Assembly: GCA_007132095.1 (NCBI GenBank)
Contig: SLPH01000064.1
Coordinates: 1 to 59,878 of the forward strand
Origin: Syntrophomonadaceae bacterium
Lineage (GTDB): Bacteria > Bacillota > Dethiobacteria > DTU022
Reading direction: 5' to 3'
DNA length: 59,878 bases
Shown here: one piece after another, positions 36,674 to 45,690 of the stretch
Position numbering within the stretch: position 1 is the first letter of the stretch
Layout of the letters: every line of letters starts with the position of its first letter
Notes under the pieces: generated by a model
Databases searched by the model: none
What the model saw: only the letters and a program-made list of their open reading frames with translations
What the model was told of the DNA's origin: nothing
Made by a program: the position numbers and the translations under genes

Positions 36674-37591
36674 ATGACAACTATGAGTTTGCCTGATTTA
36701 AGAAAATCGTTTGACCGGGCCGGGTATATCTGTGATGAAGTGACCTCACTGACAGTATACCTTGCCCTTGAGCTTCAGAAACCCCTGCTCATCGAGGGTG
36801 CGCCCGGTGTAGGGAAGACCGAAATGGGCAAAGTGTTGGCTGAACTGCTCGATACAGACCTGATCCGCCTGCAGTGCTACGAAGGGCTTGATGAAACTAA
36901 AGCACTTTATGAATGGAACTACCAGCGTCAGCTTTTGCGGATCCAGATGGATCGCGAGCTGGGTGAGGGAAAGATCAGCGAAGAAGATCTTTTTTCGGAT
37001 CGTTACCTGCTGGAAAGGCCTTTATTAAAAGCGATTCGTTCAGAAAAACGCTCGGTCCTGCTGATAGATGAGGTAGATAAGTGCGATCCTGAGTTCGAGG
37101 CTTTTCTCTTTGAAGTGCTGTCCGATTTTCAGGTTTCCATACCCGAGTTGGGGACTATCCCGGCCCGTAATATACCGGTCGTAGTGCTGACCAGCAACAA
37201 CGAGAGAGAGCTATCAGACGGTCTGAAAAGACGCTGTATCTATCTCTATCTTGAGTTTCCCGAGGTTGAAAAAGAGGTCCGGATCATCAAGGCCAAGGTC
37301 CCCGGGGTTGCCGATCGGCTGGCCTGGGAAACTGCGCGGGTGATCTCCAGGCTCAGGCAGCAGTCTGAGCTGAGGAAAAAACCATCTATTGCTGAAACCC
37401 TTGACTGGGTCACGGCCTTAGTATCCCTGAACCGCACCCGCCTTGACGGCAGAACAGTATCAGAAACGCTTAATCTTGTTTTAAAAAACCACGCCGACAG
37501 GCAGGTGTTCGACCTGCAGCTGGGTGAGCGCGGAGTGGAAGAAATCCTGAAAGAGTCCGGAGGCGGGGGGGATATTTGCGGATGCCGTTAA
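36674..37591 (+). CDS. MoxR-type AAA+ ATPase
   Basis: This 305-residue AAA+ protein has Walker A EGAPGVGKTEMGK, Walker B LLIDEVDKC, sensor VVLTSNNERELSD and the arginine-finger region GLKRRCIYLYLEFP. It resembles the CoxD group within the MoxR clade, which pairs with VWA proteins to mature metal enzymes. It overlaps the VWA gene by ten bases, so the two act together. The Shine-Dalgarno site AAGGAG is unusually far (17 bases) from the only ATG in frame. Confidence 0.88.
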   Translation: MTTMSLPDLRKSFDRAGYICDEVTSLTVYLALELQKPLLIEGAPGVGKTEMGKVLAELLDTDLIRLQCYEGLDETKALYEWNYQRQLLRIQMDRELGEGKISEEDLFSDRYLLERPLLKAIRSEKRSVLLIDEVDKCDPEFEAFLFEVLSDFQVSIPELGTIPARNIPVVVLTSNNERELSDGLKRRCIYLYLEFPEVEKEVRIIKAKVPGVADRLAWETARVISRLRQQSELRKKPSIAETLDWVTALVSLNRTRLDGRTVSETLNLVLKNHADRQVFDLQLGERGVEEILKESGGGGDICGCR

Positions 37592-38907
37592 CTGAAGAGA
37601 CCGGACAGGGCGGTTACCTGGAGGAGAACCTTTCTTCGTTCTGCTTTCTTTTACGCAATGAAGGTTTACCGGTTGGCACAACCGAACTGATTGATGCCCT
37701 TCATGCCCTGACCAGGATCGACTCAACCCGCCGCATGGAGTTTAAAGCGGCCCTGCAGGCCACCCTGGTGAAGAGCAGCCGCGACAGGGCAGTTTTTGAT
37801 CGCCTCTTTGATCAATACTTTGTGCCCGCCGAACAGCACCAGATGAGAAGCGAACTGCTGGAGCGGCAGAAAGAAAAGCGGGTCCGCAGTATTGATCAGG
37901 CCAGCTCGGATTTGCAATTTAAGGGCGAAACCCTTCAGTTGAACCCGGAAGAGCTATATCAATACAGTGCTCTCTCCAGCGACCAGCGCGATAAGCTCCT
38001 GGATTTTGTGACCAAAACGGAGCAGGGCAAGAATGTGCAACCCCGTTTCCGGCCCCTGCTCGAAACTGTAGTGAAAAGTCACCTGCGTTATTGTCGCAAC
38101 CAGGATGACAGGGTAGAACCCGGAAAGGGAATATCCGGCTCGGGGCAGGGGGCAGGATCGGGCGGCCCCGACGAACTGGCTCTACGTGATGTGGATATCA
38201 GGACTATAGCAGCTGCAGATTTGCCTGCCGCAGAACAGCTGCTGCAAAGACTGTCGCGAAAGCTGGCCGTAAAACTAATGCGCAGGAGGCGTTATGGATC
38301 GCGCAGCGGCCCCATTGACCTGCGTCGCTCACTGCGGGACAATATGCGTTTTGGCGGAGTTATATTTAATATCAGGCGCAGGCCCAAGCGGCGTCACCGC
38401 CAGCAGATCCTTTTACTCTGTGACTTTTCCGGCTCCATGAAAAGGTACAGCACATTTGTGATCCATTTTCTTTACGGTTTACGGGAGGTAGTTCGTGATC
38501 TATCCTGCTTCTCCTTTTCCGATCGCCTTCAGGATCTCACACCTGATATTAAAGATCGGGTTGCCTTGAAAATAATGCTTGACCGGGTAGTCCGCCGCAG
38601 TAAAACCTGGGGAGGAGGTACCGATATCGGCTGCTCCCTGGAAGATTTGCGCACAAAGCATGCCGGGACGCTCAACAGTCGAACCACCGTTATTGTGGTC
38701 AGCGATACGAGGACAGTATCTCTTAATGCTGCTTACCGGGAATTGTCCCTTCTAAGAGAAGAGGTAAGGCGGATCATCTGGCTGAACCCGCTGCCGCCGC
38801 AACAGTGGGCCGATTACCGTTCGGTGGAACTTTTTTCTGAAACAGCTGAAATGTGGCCCTGCAGCACAATTGCCCAACTGGAAGATATTCTAATCGGTCG
38901 GCTTTAA
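37582..38907 (+). CDS. CoxE-like von Willebrand factor A domain protein
   Basis: This 441-residue protein has an N-terminal helical region, a Gly/Ser-rich linker (about 190-210) and a C-terminal VWA domain. The metal-ion-dependent adhesion site is intact: DFSGSM, the Thr in GGGTDIG, and Asp in VVSDT. In the CoxD/CoxE pair known from Mo-Cu CO dehydrogenase maturation, the two proteins help assemble the active-site metal. Here the pair stands before cooC instead of next to Mo-hydroxylase genes. ATG 37582 is behind GGGGGG and overlaps moxR. Confidence 0.88.
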   Translation: MPLTEETGQGGYLEENLSSFCFLLRNEGLPVGTTELIDALHALTRIDSTRRMEFKAALQATLVKSSRDRAVFDRLFDQYFVPAEQHQMRSELLERQKEKRVRSIDQASSDLQFKGETLQLNPEELYQYSALSSDQRDKLLDFVTKTEQGKNVQPRFRPLLETVVKSHLRYCRNQDDRVEPGKGISGSGQGAGSGGPDELALRDVDIRTIAAADLPAAEQLLQRLSRKLAVKLMRRRRYGSRSGPIDLRRSLRDNMRFGGVIFNIRRRPKRRHRQQILLLCDFSGSMKRYSTFVIHFLYGLREVVRDLSCFSFSDRLQDLTPDIKDRVALKIMLDRVVRRSKTWGGGTDIGCSLEDLRTKHAGTLNSRTTVIVVSDTRTVSLNAAYRELSLLREEVRRIIWLNPLPPQQWADYRSVELFSETAEMWPCSTIAQLEDILIGRL

Positions 38908-39048
38908 GTCTGACACACCCGGCCATCTCTTTGACGGGGCCTGTAAACCACAGAAAGCGGTTCAATTGTTTTGATTTAACCCCAAATGATTTATGTTGGG
39001 TTATAATAACTGTATGTTTTAGCGATCTCAAGCAGGAGGAATCTAATA

Positions 39049-39804
39049 ATGACAAAACGTATCGCCGTCGCCGGTAAAGGTGGCACAGGAAAAACTACAC
39101 TAACCGCGCTCCTTATCCGCTACCTCATTGAAAACAGGCCCGGCAAAAGTATTCTCGCCGTTGATGCAGATGCAAATGCCAACCTGAATGAGGCGCTCGG
39201 GCTGGAAGTAAGGGATACGATCGGCACCATTCTCGAAGACACGAAGAAACCAAATGCCGTTCCCACGGGAATGACCAAGGATATATTTATTGAATACAGG
39301 CTCAGCCAGGCCCTGGTTGAAGAAAAAGCTTTCGACCTGCTGGTTATGGGTAATCCCCAGGGTCCGGGTTGTTATTGCTATCCCAACGATCTTCTAAAGA
39401 ACTATCTTGAAAAGGTCAGCAAAAATTATGATTACATGGTTATTGATAACGAAGCCGGCCTGGAACACTTAAGCAGGAGACTGCTGCCTATGGTCGATCT
39501 GCTCCTGGTGACCAGCGATTCTTCCGCGCGCGGGATCAGATCAGCCGGGCGTGTTCGGGAAATTGTTGAAACGGTGAAGATAGCTGTTTCAAAGATGGGC
39601 CTGGTGATCGGACGCAGCCGAACCGGCGACAGAGAACAGCTGGCAGGAGAAGTTGAAAACAGCGGTTTGAACTTGTTTGGAGAAATTCCCTATGACAACC
39701 TGGTGGTGGAATATGACCTAAACGGCAAAGCTCTTCTAAGTTTGCCGGATGAATCGGACGCAGTAGCCGCTTCCACGAAATTGTTCGATCAGCTGGACCT
39801 CTGA
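39049..39804 (+). CDS. cooC: CooC-type ATPase, nickel insertion for CO dehydrogenase
   Basis: This 251-residue SIMIBI-class ATPase has the deviant Walker A GKGGTGKT (9-16) and the switch region AVDADANANLNEALG. The CxC motif C108-Y-C110 in GPGCYCYP is the dimer-interface metal site that defines CooC against MinD and NifH relatives. It loads nickel into the C-cluster of carbon monoxide dehydrogenase. CAGGAGG precedes the ATG and a TATAAT at 39001-39006 may be its promoter. No CODH structural gene lies in the window. Related AcsF-type ATPases look similar. Confidence 0.9.
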   Translation: MTKRIAVAGKGGTGKTTLTALLIRYLIENRPGKSILAVDADANANLNEALGLEVRDTIGTILEDTKKPNAVPTGMTKDIFIEYRLSQALVEEKAFDLLVMGNPQGPGCYCYPNDLLKNYLEKVSKNYDYMVIDNEAGLEHLSRRLLPMVDLLLVTSDSSARGIRSAGRVREIVETVKIAVSKMGLVIGRSRTGDREQLAGEVENSGLNLFGEIPYDNLVVEYDLNGKALLSLPDESDAVAASTKLFDQLDL

Positions 39805-39892
39805 TTTCTTTAAGGCTAGTCGAGCAGCCCTATAATCGCTTTCAGCAGCGCGCGCAGCTTTGCGTTAATAACGAAACGGGGAGATGATCCAC

Positions 39893-40537
39893 ATGCCATT
39901 TACCGATCGACTTGAAGCAGGGAATCGCTTAGCCGAAAAACTGGCTCACTACCATGGCCAAAACCCCCTGATACTCGCCGTTCCCCGCGGGGGCGTTGCC
40001 GTAGCTGAACCGATCCTGGAGAAAATAGGCGGAGAGCTCGACCTGATCATAACCCGCAAAATCGGCGCGCCTCACCAGCGCGAGCTCGCTATCGGTGCGG
40101 TAACAGGAGATGGCTATGCCATGCTAAACGATGAACTTATTTCGCGGCTCGGCATTTTTCCCGATTATGTCAGAAAAGCGAGGGATAAAGAAGTCGAAGA
40201 GATTGCCCGCCGACTTCGGCTGTACAGGGGCGATCGACCCGAGCCTAAATATGAAGGGCGCCCGGTGATATTGGTCGATGATGGTGTGGCAACCGGTTAC
40301 ACTCTCCTCGCGGCCCTGCGCAGCCTGCAGGAAAAGAAGCTGGAAAAGCTTGTTCTGGCAGTTCCCGTTGGTCCTCCTGAAACCTTCAGGAAGCTTGAAA
40401 AGGAAGTTGATGAGCTCATATTCCTTGAAGCGCCCGAAGATTTTGCGGCAGTAGGGCAGTTTTACTTAAAGTTTGACCAGGTCAGCGACAGTTCTGTGGC
40501 AGATACACTCAACCGGGCCTGGTCGGGCAACCGGTAA
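39893..40537 (+). CDS. Phosphoribosyltransferase-fold protein (COG1926 type)
   Basis: This 214-residue protein has a type I phosphoribosyltransferase fold with the PRPP loop VILVDDGVATGYT and AVPRGGVAVAEPI near the start. Members of this group are of unknown substrate, sometimes fused to hydrolase domains. I chose ATG 39893, nine bases behind GGGGAG; ATG 39884 touches that site. It lies between cooC and fabZ without clear functional links. Confidence 0.8.
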   Translation: MPFTDRLEAGNRLAEKLAHYHGQNPLILAVPRGGVAVAEPILEKIGGELDLIITRKIGAPHQRELAIGAVTGDGYAMLNDELISRLGIFPDYVRKARDKEVEEIARRLRLYRGDRPEPKYEGRPVILVDDGVATGYTLLAALRSLQEKKLEKLVLAVPVGPPETFRKLEKEVDELIFLEAPEDFAAVGQFYLKFDQVSDSSVADTLNRAWSGNR

Positions 40538-40589
40538 CAGGTTTTCTGCTTTTGTGAGCAGGCTAAAATAACAACAGGGGCTGATTGCC

Positions 40590-41039
40590 ATTAAAGAAGC
40601 ATGTCTTGATATAAAAGCGATTCAATCAATACTGCCCCACCGCTATCCTTTTTTGCTGGTGGACAAAATTACCGGCCTGGAGCCGGGAAAAAGCGCTTCA
40701 GGCTTAAAAAATGTTACTGTGAATGAGCCCTTTTTCCAGGGGCATTTTCCCGGAGAACCGATTATGCCGGGAGTCCTGATCATAGAAGCGCTGGCCCAGG
40801 TAGGCGGAGTGGCTATTTTAAGCATGCCTGAAAATGAAAATAAGCTTGCTCTTTTCACGGGAATAGAAAAGTTTCGTTTCAAAAAAATAGTCAGACCCGG
40901 TGACTGCCTGAACATGACCGTCACCTTAACAGCCATGCGCCGCAACATCGGTAAAGGCGAAGCTGAAGCGCGCGTAGACGGCGCTGTTGCCGCTTCCGGA
41001 GAACTCTGGTTTGCGCTTGCTGACAGGGATAGCCTTTAG
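40590..41039 (+). CDS. fabZ: 3-hydroxyacyl-[acyl-carrier-protein] dehydratase FabZ; apparent ATT start
   Basis: FabZ dehydrates 3-hydroxyacyl-ACP in fatty acid synthesis. The catalytic His52 (GHFPGEP) and Glu66 (LIIEALAQ) are present. The conserved N-terminus [21 protein letters not shown] begins well before the first canonical in-frame start (TTG 40653), and no ATG, GTG or TTG occurs upstream in frame. ATT 40590 lies nine bases after GGGG (40577-40580) and would give a 149-residue protein of normal length; ATT 40584 is a second option. A shortened protein from TTG would lose the conserved LPHRYPF segment. Confidence 0.9.
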   Translation: MKEACLDIKAIQSILPHRYPFLLVDKITGLEPGKSASGLKNVTVNEPFFQGHFPGEPIMPGVLIIEALAQVGGVAILSMPENENKLALFTGIEKFRFKKIVRPGDCLNMTVTLTAMRRNIGKGEAEARVDGAVAASGELWFALADRDSL

Positions 41040-41109
41040 CGAGGATTCCTTTTGCGATGAAGTGATAGATGAGTTGAAAGGGACGTTGCTGATTGAAATG
41101 TTTTTCTGA

Positions 41110-41138
41110 TTGACTTATGGTTAATGCTGGTTTATTAT
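41110..41138 (+). promoter_or_regulatory. Promoter of the metK transcript
   Basis: TTGACT (41110-41115) and TATTAT (41133-41138) are 17 bases apart. The riboswitch begins about 24 bases further on. Confidence 0.75.
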
Positions 41139-41161
41139 ATATGCCAGTTAAATACGATTTA

Positions 41162-41308
41162 CTCTTATCCAGAGCGGAGGAGGGACAGCCCCGATGAATC
41201 CCGGCAACCGGACCTGCAGGTTACGGTGCCAATTGCTGCGAAGCTGTTAAAGGCTTCGAGAGATGAGAGGCGCTGCGCAGGCCTCTTAAGGGAAAGGGGT
41301 CTTTTTTA
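41162..41308 (+). ncRNA. SAM-I (S-box) riboswitch with transcription terminator
   Basis: The aptamer (41162-41269) closes by P1 pairing of CTCTTATC with GATGAGAG. It contains the core signatures AGGGACAGCCCCGATGA, CCCGGCAACC and GGTGCCAATT. A terminator follows: GGCCTCTT pairs with AAGGGGTC (41280-41302), then six T. The 3' side of P1 (GAGAGGC) can instead pair with GCCTCTT of the terminator arm, forming an antiterminator. High SAM therefore favours termination and lowers metK expression. Confidence 0.97.
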
Positions 41309-41387
41309 TTGCTAAAAGCTAAATTTGGAGCATAAAGCAGCAGCTGGATATTTAAATGTAATCACACATGAGACAGGAGGAATAATA

Positions 41388-42581
41388 ATGCGTCAAAACA
41401 ACTATTTATTTACTTCGGAATCGGTTACAGAAGGTCATCCTGATAAAATGGCCGATCAGATTTCTGACTCCATCCTTGATGCCATATTAGAGCAGGATCC
41501 CCGGGCCCGTGTAGCGGCAGAGACAATGGTAACCACCGGCCTGGTTTTGGTTTGCGGGGAAATAACAACAGAATGCTATGTTGATATACCCAAACTGGTT
41601 CGTAATAAGGTGAAAGAAATTGGTTACACCAGGGCAAAGTTCGGGTTTGACGGTGACACCTGTGCAGTGCTAACCTCGATAGACGAGCAATCGCCCGATA
41701 TTGCTCTTGGAGTAGACAAAGCGCTGGAAGTGAGGCAGAATGAAGCGGGCAACAGCTATGACGCCACAGGCGCCGGAGACCAGGGTTTAATGTTCGGCTA
41801 TGCCTGCGATGAAACACCTGAGCTAATGCCTTTGCCGATTGCCCTCGCTCACAAGTTGGCCCGGCGTCTTGCCGAGGTGAGGAAAAAGGGGCTGCTCAAG
41901 TACTTGCGGCCTGACGGCAAAACCCAGGTTAGCGTTGCCTACTGCGACGGTCGCCCCTCCCATATTCAGACAATAGTAGTTTCCGCTCAGCACAGCGACT
42001 CCGTCACCCTGGAACAGCTGGAAGGCGACATAATAGAACATGTGATCAAACAAGTGGTTCCGGAAGGGCTGCTTCTGCCCCAGACCAGGTTCCTGGTCAA
42101 CCCTACCGGCCGATTTGTAATAGGCGGCCCCCAGGGCGATTCGGGGTTAACGGGGCGAAAAATTATTGTTGACACCTATGGCGGCTACGCTTCTCATGGC
42201 GGGGGCGCTTTTTCCGGCAAAGACCCGACCAAGGTCGACCGGTCTGCGTCATATGCCGCCCGCTATGCGGCAAAAAATGTTGTTGCCGCCGGCCTTGCTG
42301 CCAGGTGCCAGCTGCAGGTTGCCTATGCAATCGGGGTAGCCCAGCCGGTTTCATTAATGGTGGAGGCTTTCGGAACTGAACGGATCCCCGTTTCGGTTAT
42401 CGAGGACCTGGTACGGAAGCATTTTGACCTGCGGCCTGCCGCAATAATTGATTATTTTGACCTGCGCCGTCCGATATACCAGCAGCTTGCCGCTTATGGG
42501 CATTTTGGCCGGACCGACCTCGAACTGCCGTGGGAGAAGCTGGATAAAGTCAACCTTTTGCAAGAGGCCCTGGGGTCTTAG
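41388..42581 (+). CDS. metK: S-adenosylmethionine synthetase
   Basis: MetK makes SAM from methionine and ATP. The 397-residue length is normal. [31 protein letters not shown] (the ATP-binding hexapeptide region) and [17 protein letters not shown] are intact. I chose ATG 41388 behind CAGGAGG. Expression is controlled by the SAM riboswitch directly upstream, a direct product feedback loop. Confidence 0.97.
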   Translation: MRQNNYLFTSESVTEGHPDKMADQISDSILDAILEQDPRARVAAETMVTTGLVLVCGEITTECYVDIPKLVRNKVKEIGYTRAKFGFDGDTCAVLTSIDEQSPDIALGVDKALEVRQNEAGNSYDATGAGDQGLMFGYACDETPELMPLPIALAHKLARRLAEVRKKGLLKYLRPDGKTQVSVAYCDGRPSHIQTIVVSAQHSDSVTLEQLEGDIIEHVIKQVVPEGLLLPQTRFLVNPTGRFVIGGPQGDSGLTGRKIIVDTYGGYASHGGGAFSGKDPTKVDRSASYAARYAAKNVVAAGLAARCQLQVAYAIGVAQPVSLMVEAFGTERIPVSVIEDLVRKHFDLRPAAIIDYFDLRRPIYQQLAAYGHFGRTDLELPWEKLDKVNLLQEALGS

Positions 42582-42603
42582 AAAGAATCGGGCTTCTCCG
42601 CGG

Positions 42604-42621
42604 ATGCCTCCGACGAGGCAT
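42604..42621 (+). other. Hairpin between metK and recD2
   Basis: ATGCCTC (42604-42610) pairs perfectly with GAGGCAT (42615-42621) around CGAC. No T-run follows. It may mark the end of the metK transcript. A TAGAAT hexamer (42628-42633) soon after could be a -10 box for recD2. Confidence 0.45.
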
Positions 42622-42667
42622 TGTGGTAGAATGAACTGATAAAAATATGTGCTCTGGAGGTGGCCTC

Positions 42668-44857
42668 CTGGAAAGTTTTGAAGGCACCCTGGAAAAAATA
42701 AAATTCTACAGCGAAGACAGCGCTTACCTGATCGGAACCCTGAGGTGCAAAGATGGTAAATGCGTCACCATCGTCGGCAATTTCCCTCCCATGCAGGAAG
42801 GAGAAACCCTTTCCCTGCAGGGTGAGTGGCAGATTCACAACCGCTATGGGAAACAGGTTAAAGTTGAAGAATGGGAAAGAATCATGCCCGCCACGGAGGA
42901 GGGCATAATTGGTTACCTCTCTTCAGGTTTAATCAAGGGGATTGGTCCGGTAACAGCCGCTCGCATGGTAAAAAAGTTCGGTTTAGATACACTTGAGGTG
43001 CTTGAAAAAGAGCCATACAGACTGCAGGAAGTAAATGGAATCGGTGATAAAAAAGCAGCCCAGATTATGCAGAGCTATAAGCGCTATAAAGATGTCCAAA
43101 ATGTGCTTGTCTTTTTACAAGGCTACGGCGTAGGAGTGGGGCAGGCAATGCGCCTCTTTCGCCGATACGGACCGCGAACCATAGAGTTGGTTCGCGAAAA
43201 CCCCTATCGCATGGCGGAAGATGTTTTCGGGATTGGATTCAAAACTGCGGACTCAATTGCCCGCCGCCTGGGGTTACCCGAGGGTTCTCCTGAAAGAGTT
43301 CAGGCCTCAATAACATACACCTTAAGCAGGGCTGCGGAACAGGGGCATGTATACCTGCCCAGGCCGGTCCTGTTTGAGAGGATCAGGGAGCTGCTTGATA
43401 TATCCGGAGAAGCTTTGCCTGAAGCATTCCTGGAAACCCAGCTTATGGCAATGATCGAAGGGAAACGCTTACAGAAGGAACAGCTTGAAGATGGCGAAGC
43501 TATTTACTATGCCCCGTTTTTTCAGGCTGAAACCGGAGCAGCCAGGTTATTCGCCGCCCTTTCCGCCGGCGCTGTCCGCTATGAAGATAAAAAAGAGGCT
43601 GAAGCGCTGGCTGCCGTTCAGAAAGAAGCCGCCCACCTGACAGGCGAACAGCAACAGGTGCTTGAGCAGTCATTAAGCTGCGGAGTGCTTATTGTGACCG
43701 GCGGGCCCGGAACCGGTAAAACCACTACGATCAAGGCTCTGCTCTCTCTATTCCAGAAGCTAAAAGAGAAGGTTTTGCTCGCCGCTCCAACCGGCCGGGC
43801 GGCGAAAAGAGTGACTGAAGCTACCGGGGAAGAAGCTTTTACGATTCACCGCATGCTGGAATACAGTTTTGTTGAGGATGAAGGCTTCCGGTTTCAGCGC
43901 AATGAAGATAACCCCGTCCAGGCCGGAGTAGTGATTGTCGACGAAGCTTCAATGGTAGACCTGCTCCTGGTTTACCAGCTTTTAAAAGCGATCCCGCCGG
44001 GCTGCCGCTTGATCATGGTCGGCGATGTTGACCAGCTTCCCGCGGTGGGGGCAGGCAACGTGCTGCGCGACCTGATCGGAGCCGGGAATATTTCCTGTAT
44101 CAGGCTCGGCCATATCTTCAGGCAGGCCCGGGAGAGCATGATTATTGTTAATGCGCACAGGGTAAACTGCGGGGAAATGCCCTATCTGAACCGGAAAAAC
44201 AAAGATTTCTTTTTCATCAATGAAGAAGATGCTGAAAACGCTGCCAGGCTCATTGTGCAGCTCTGCCGGGAGCGCCTTCCAAATTATGGCCCCTTTGACC
44301 CGCTGCTGGATATCCAGGTGCTGACCCCGATGAGGCGGACCGCTGCAGGCGTGGAAAGGCTTAACCTGCTGCTTCAGGAAGCGCTGAACCCCCCTTCATC
44401 CCGCAAACTGGAACAGATCGCAAAAGGTAATGTTTACCGGCTTGGCGATAAAGTGATGCAGGTTCGCAATAACTACCAGAAAGAAGTCTATAACGGCGAT
44501 ATCGGGCTTATAACCGCTATCGACAGGGAAGAGGGAGAACTGGTTGTAACATTCAGGGATTTGCTTCAGCCCCGGCCTGTTGTTTATGATTTCACAGAGC
44601 TTGATGAGCTGACTTTATCCTACGCGGTCTCTGTTCATAAGAGCCAGGGCAGTGAATATCCCGTAATTGTCATGCCTGTTTTAACCCAGCATTATATGCT
44701 GCTGCAGCGGAACCTGCTTTACACCGGCATCACCAGGGCTCGAAAGCTGGCGGTCCTCGTAGGCAGCAAGAAAGCCCTGGCCATAGCCGTAAAAAACAAC
44801 AAGGCAGAAGAGCGCTACAGCTATCTTGACGGTCGCTTAGCCGGAAAGAAGAAATAA
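42668..44857 (+). CDS. recD2: RecD2-type DNA helicase (RecD/TraA family); probable CTG start
   Basis: This stand-alone superfamily 1B helicase of about 729 residues acts in DNA repair without RecBC. It has an N-terminal OB-like region, tandem helix-hairpin-helix segments (about 85-210), Walker A GGPGTGKTTT, Walker B VIVDEASMVD and the C-terminal motif VHKSQGSEYP. The protein family starts near ESFEGTLEKI. CTG 42668 directly precedes that and lies seven bases after GGAGGT. ATG 42647 has no ribosome site and would lie upstream of it, so CTG is favoured. If ATG is used the protein is seven residues longer. Confidence 0.93.
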   Translation: MESFEGTLEKIKFYSEDSAYLIGTLRCKDGKCVTIVGNFPPMQEGETLSLQGEWQIHNRYGKQVKVEEWERIMPATEEGIIGYLSSGLIKGIGPVTAARMVKKFGLDTLEVLEKEPYRLQEVNGIGDKKAAQIMQSYKRYKDVQNVLVFLQGYGVGVGQAMRLFRRYGPRTIELVRENPYRMAEDVFGIGFKTADSIARRLGLPEGSPERVQASITYTLSRAAEQGHVYLPRPVLFERIRELLDISGEALPEAFLETQLMAMIEGKRLQKEQLEDGEAIYYAPFFQAETGAARLFAALSAGAVRYEDKKEAEALAAVQKEAAHLTGEQQQVLEQSLSCGVLIVTGGPGTGKTTTIKALLSLFQKLKEKVLLAAPTGRAAKRVTEATGEEAFTIHRMLEYSFVEDEGFRFQRNEDNPVQAGVVIVDEASMVDLLLVYQLLKAIPPGCRLIMVGDVDQLPAVGAGNVLRDLIGAGNISCIRLGHIFRQARESMIIVNAHRVNCGEMPYLNRKNKDFFFINEEDAENAARLIVQLCRERLPNYGPFDPLLDIQVLTPMRRTAAGVERLNLLLQEALNPPSSRKLEQIAKGNVYRLGDKVMQVRNNYQKEVYNGDIGLITAIDREEGELVVTFRDLLQPRPVVYDFTELDELTLSYAVSVHKSQGSEYPVIVMPVLTQHYMLLQRNLLYTGITRARKLAVLVGSKKALAIAVKNNKAEERYSYLDGRLAGKKK

Positions 44858-44858
44858 T

Positions 44859-45599
44859 TTGGTCATCAGAGATAATCGGATCGCGGGAAAGCCTTCCGCT
44901 TTACAGCGCTTTTCGGAAACAATATGGGAGACCCTTTATCCGGATCGGTGCTTGTTCTGCCGTATTATTATGCCTCCGGAGGCCGCGTACCCTCTCTGCC
45001 TGGAATGCCAGGCGGTTTTCGTTCCGGCCGGCTTGCTCTGCATTCATTGTGAAAGGCCGATTGAAAGAAAAGTATGTGACTGTAAATTTTCCGGTCAGGC
45101 TCTCGCAGGTTTTTTTGCCCTGACCTGGTATAACCGGCATTGGCGCAAGATTCTTCACGGCTTGAAATATGGCTCCAGGCGTTCACTGGCCAGGCCCCTT
45201 GGGAAGTGGCTCGGCCGGGAAATAATGGATGGCCGCTACTTCGACGCTGATTATATTGTCCCTGTTCCTATCCACGAAAGCCGTTATCGGCAGCGCGGCT
45301 ATAATCAGAGCGCGCTGCTGGCGCAATACATGGGTCGCGAAATGGATCTGCCTGTTTATGATTTGTTGCAAAAAACGGTTCAGACTCCTCCACAAACGGG
45401 GCTCTCCCGCCGTGATCGCATCTCTAATATGCGCGGTTCCTTTACCTGCCTCAGTTTATCACTGCAGGGAAGCCGGGTCTTGCTGGTAGACGATGTTTTC
45501 ACAACGGGCGCTACGGTCAGGGAAGCATCTTCTGAACTGATTAAGGCCGGCGCATCGGTTTTCGGGGCAGTCGTCGCCTTTAACCCGAGGTTAAATTGA
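44859..45599 (+). CDS. comFC: ComF family phosphoribosyltransferase-like protein
   Basis: This 246-residue protein has an N-terminal four-plus-cysteine zinc region (CLFC, CLEC, CIHC, CDC) and a C-terminal PRPP-type domain with LLVDDVFTTGATVREA. ComFC is needed for DNA uptake and recombination in competent bacteria. TTG start just after the recD2 stop, with GGAAAGAAG as ribosome site. comFC is followed by hpf and secA, as in Bacillus; comFA is not present before it. Confidence 0.92.
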   Translation: MVIRDNRIAGKPSALQRFSETIWETLYPDRCLFCRIIMPPEAAYPLCLECQAVFVPAGLLCIHCERPIERKVCDCKFSGQALAGFFALTWYNRHWRKILHGLKYGSRRSLARPLGKWLGREIMDGRYFDADYIVPVPIHESRYRQRGYNQSALLAQYMGREMDLPVYDLLQKTVQTPPQTGLSRRDRISNMRGSFTCLSLSLQGSRVLLVDDVFTTGATVREASSELIKAGASVFGAVVAFNPRLN

Positions 45600-45690
45600 T
45601 TCTGCATCAGGGCAGGATTTTTTACTGGACAGGTGAATTATAACTGTAGTAATATGTTTATCAATATACGGCGGAGGGAGATAGATATAT

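Noticed and set aside
37481-37917. Minus-strand ORFs opposite moxR and the CoxE-like gene
   Set aside because: They have no ribosome sites and mirror well-conserved genes on the + strand. Many similar shadows occur throughout the window and were left out.
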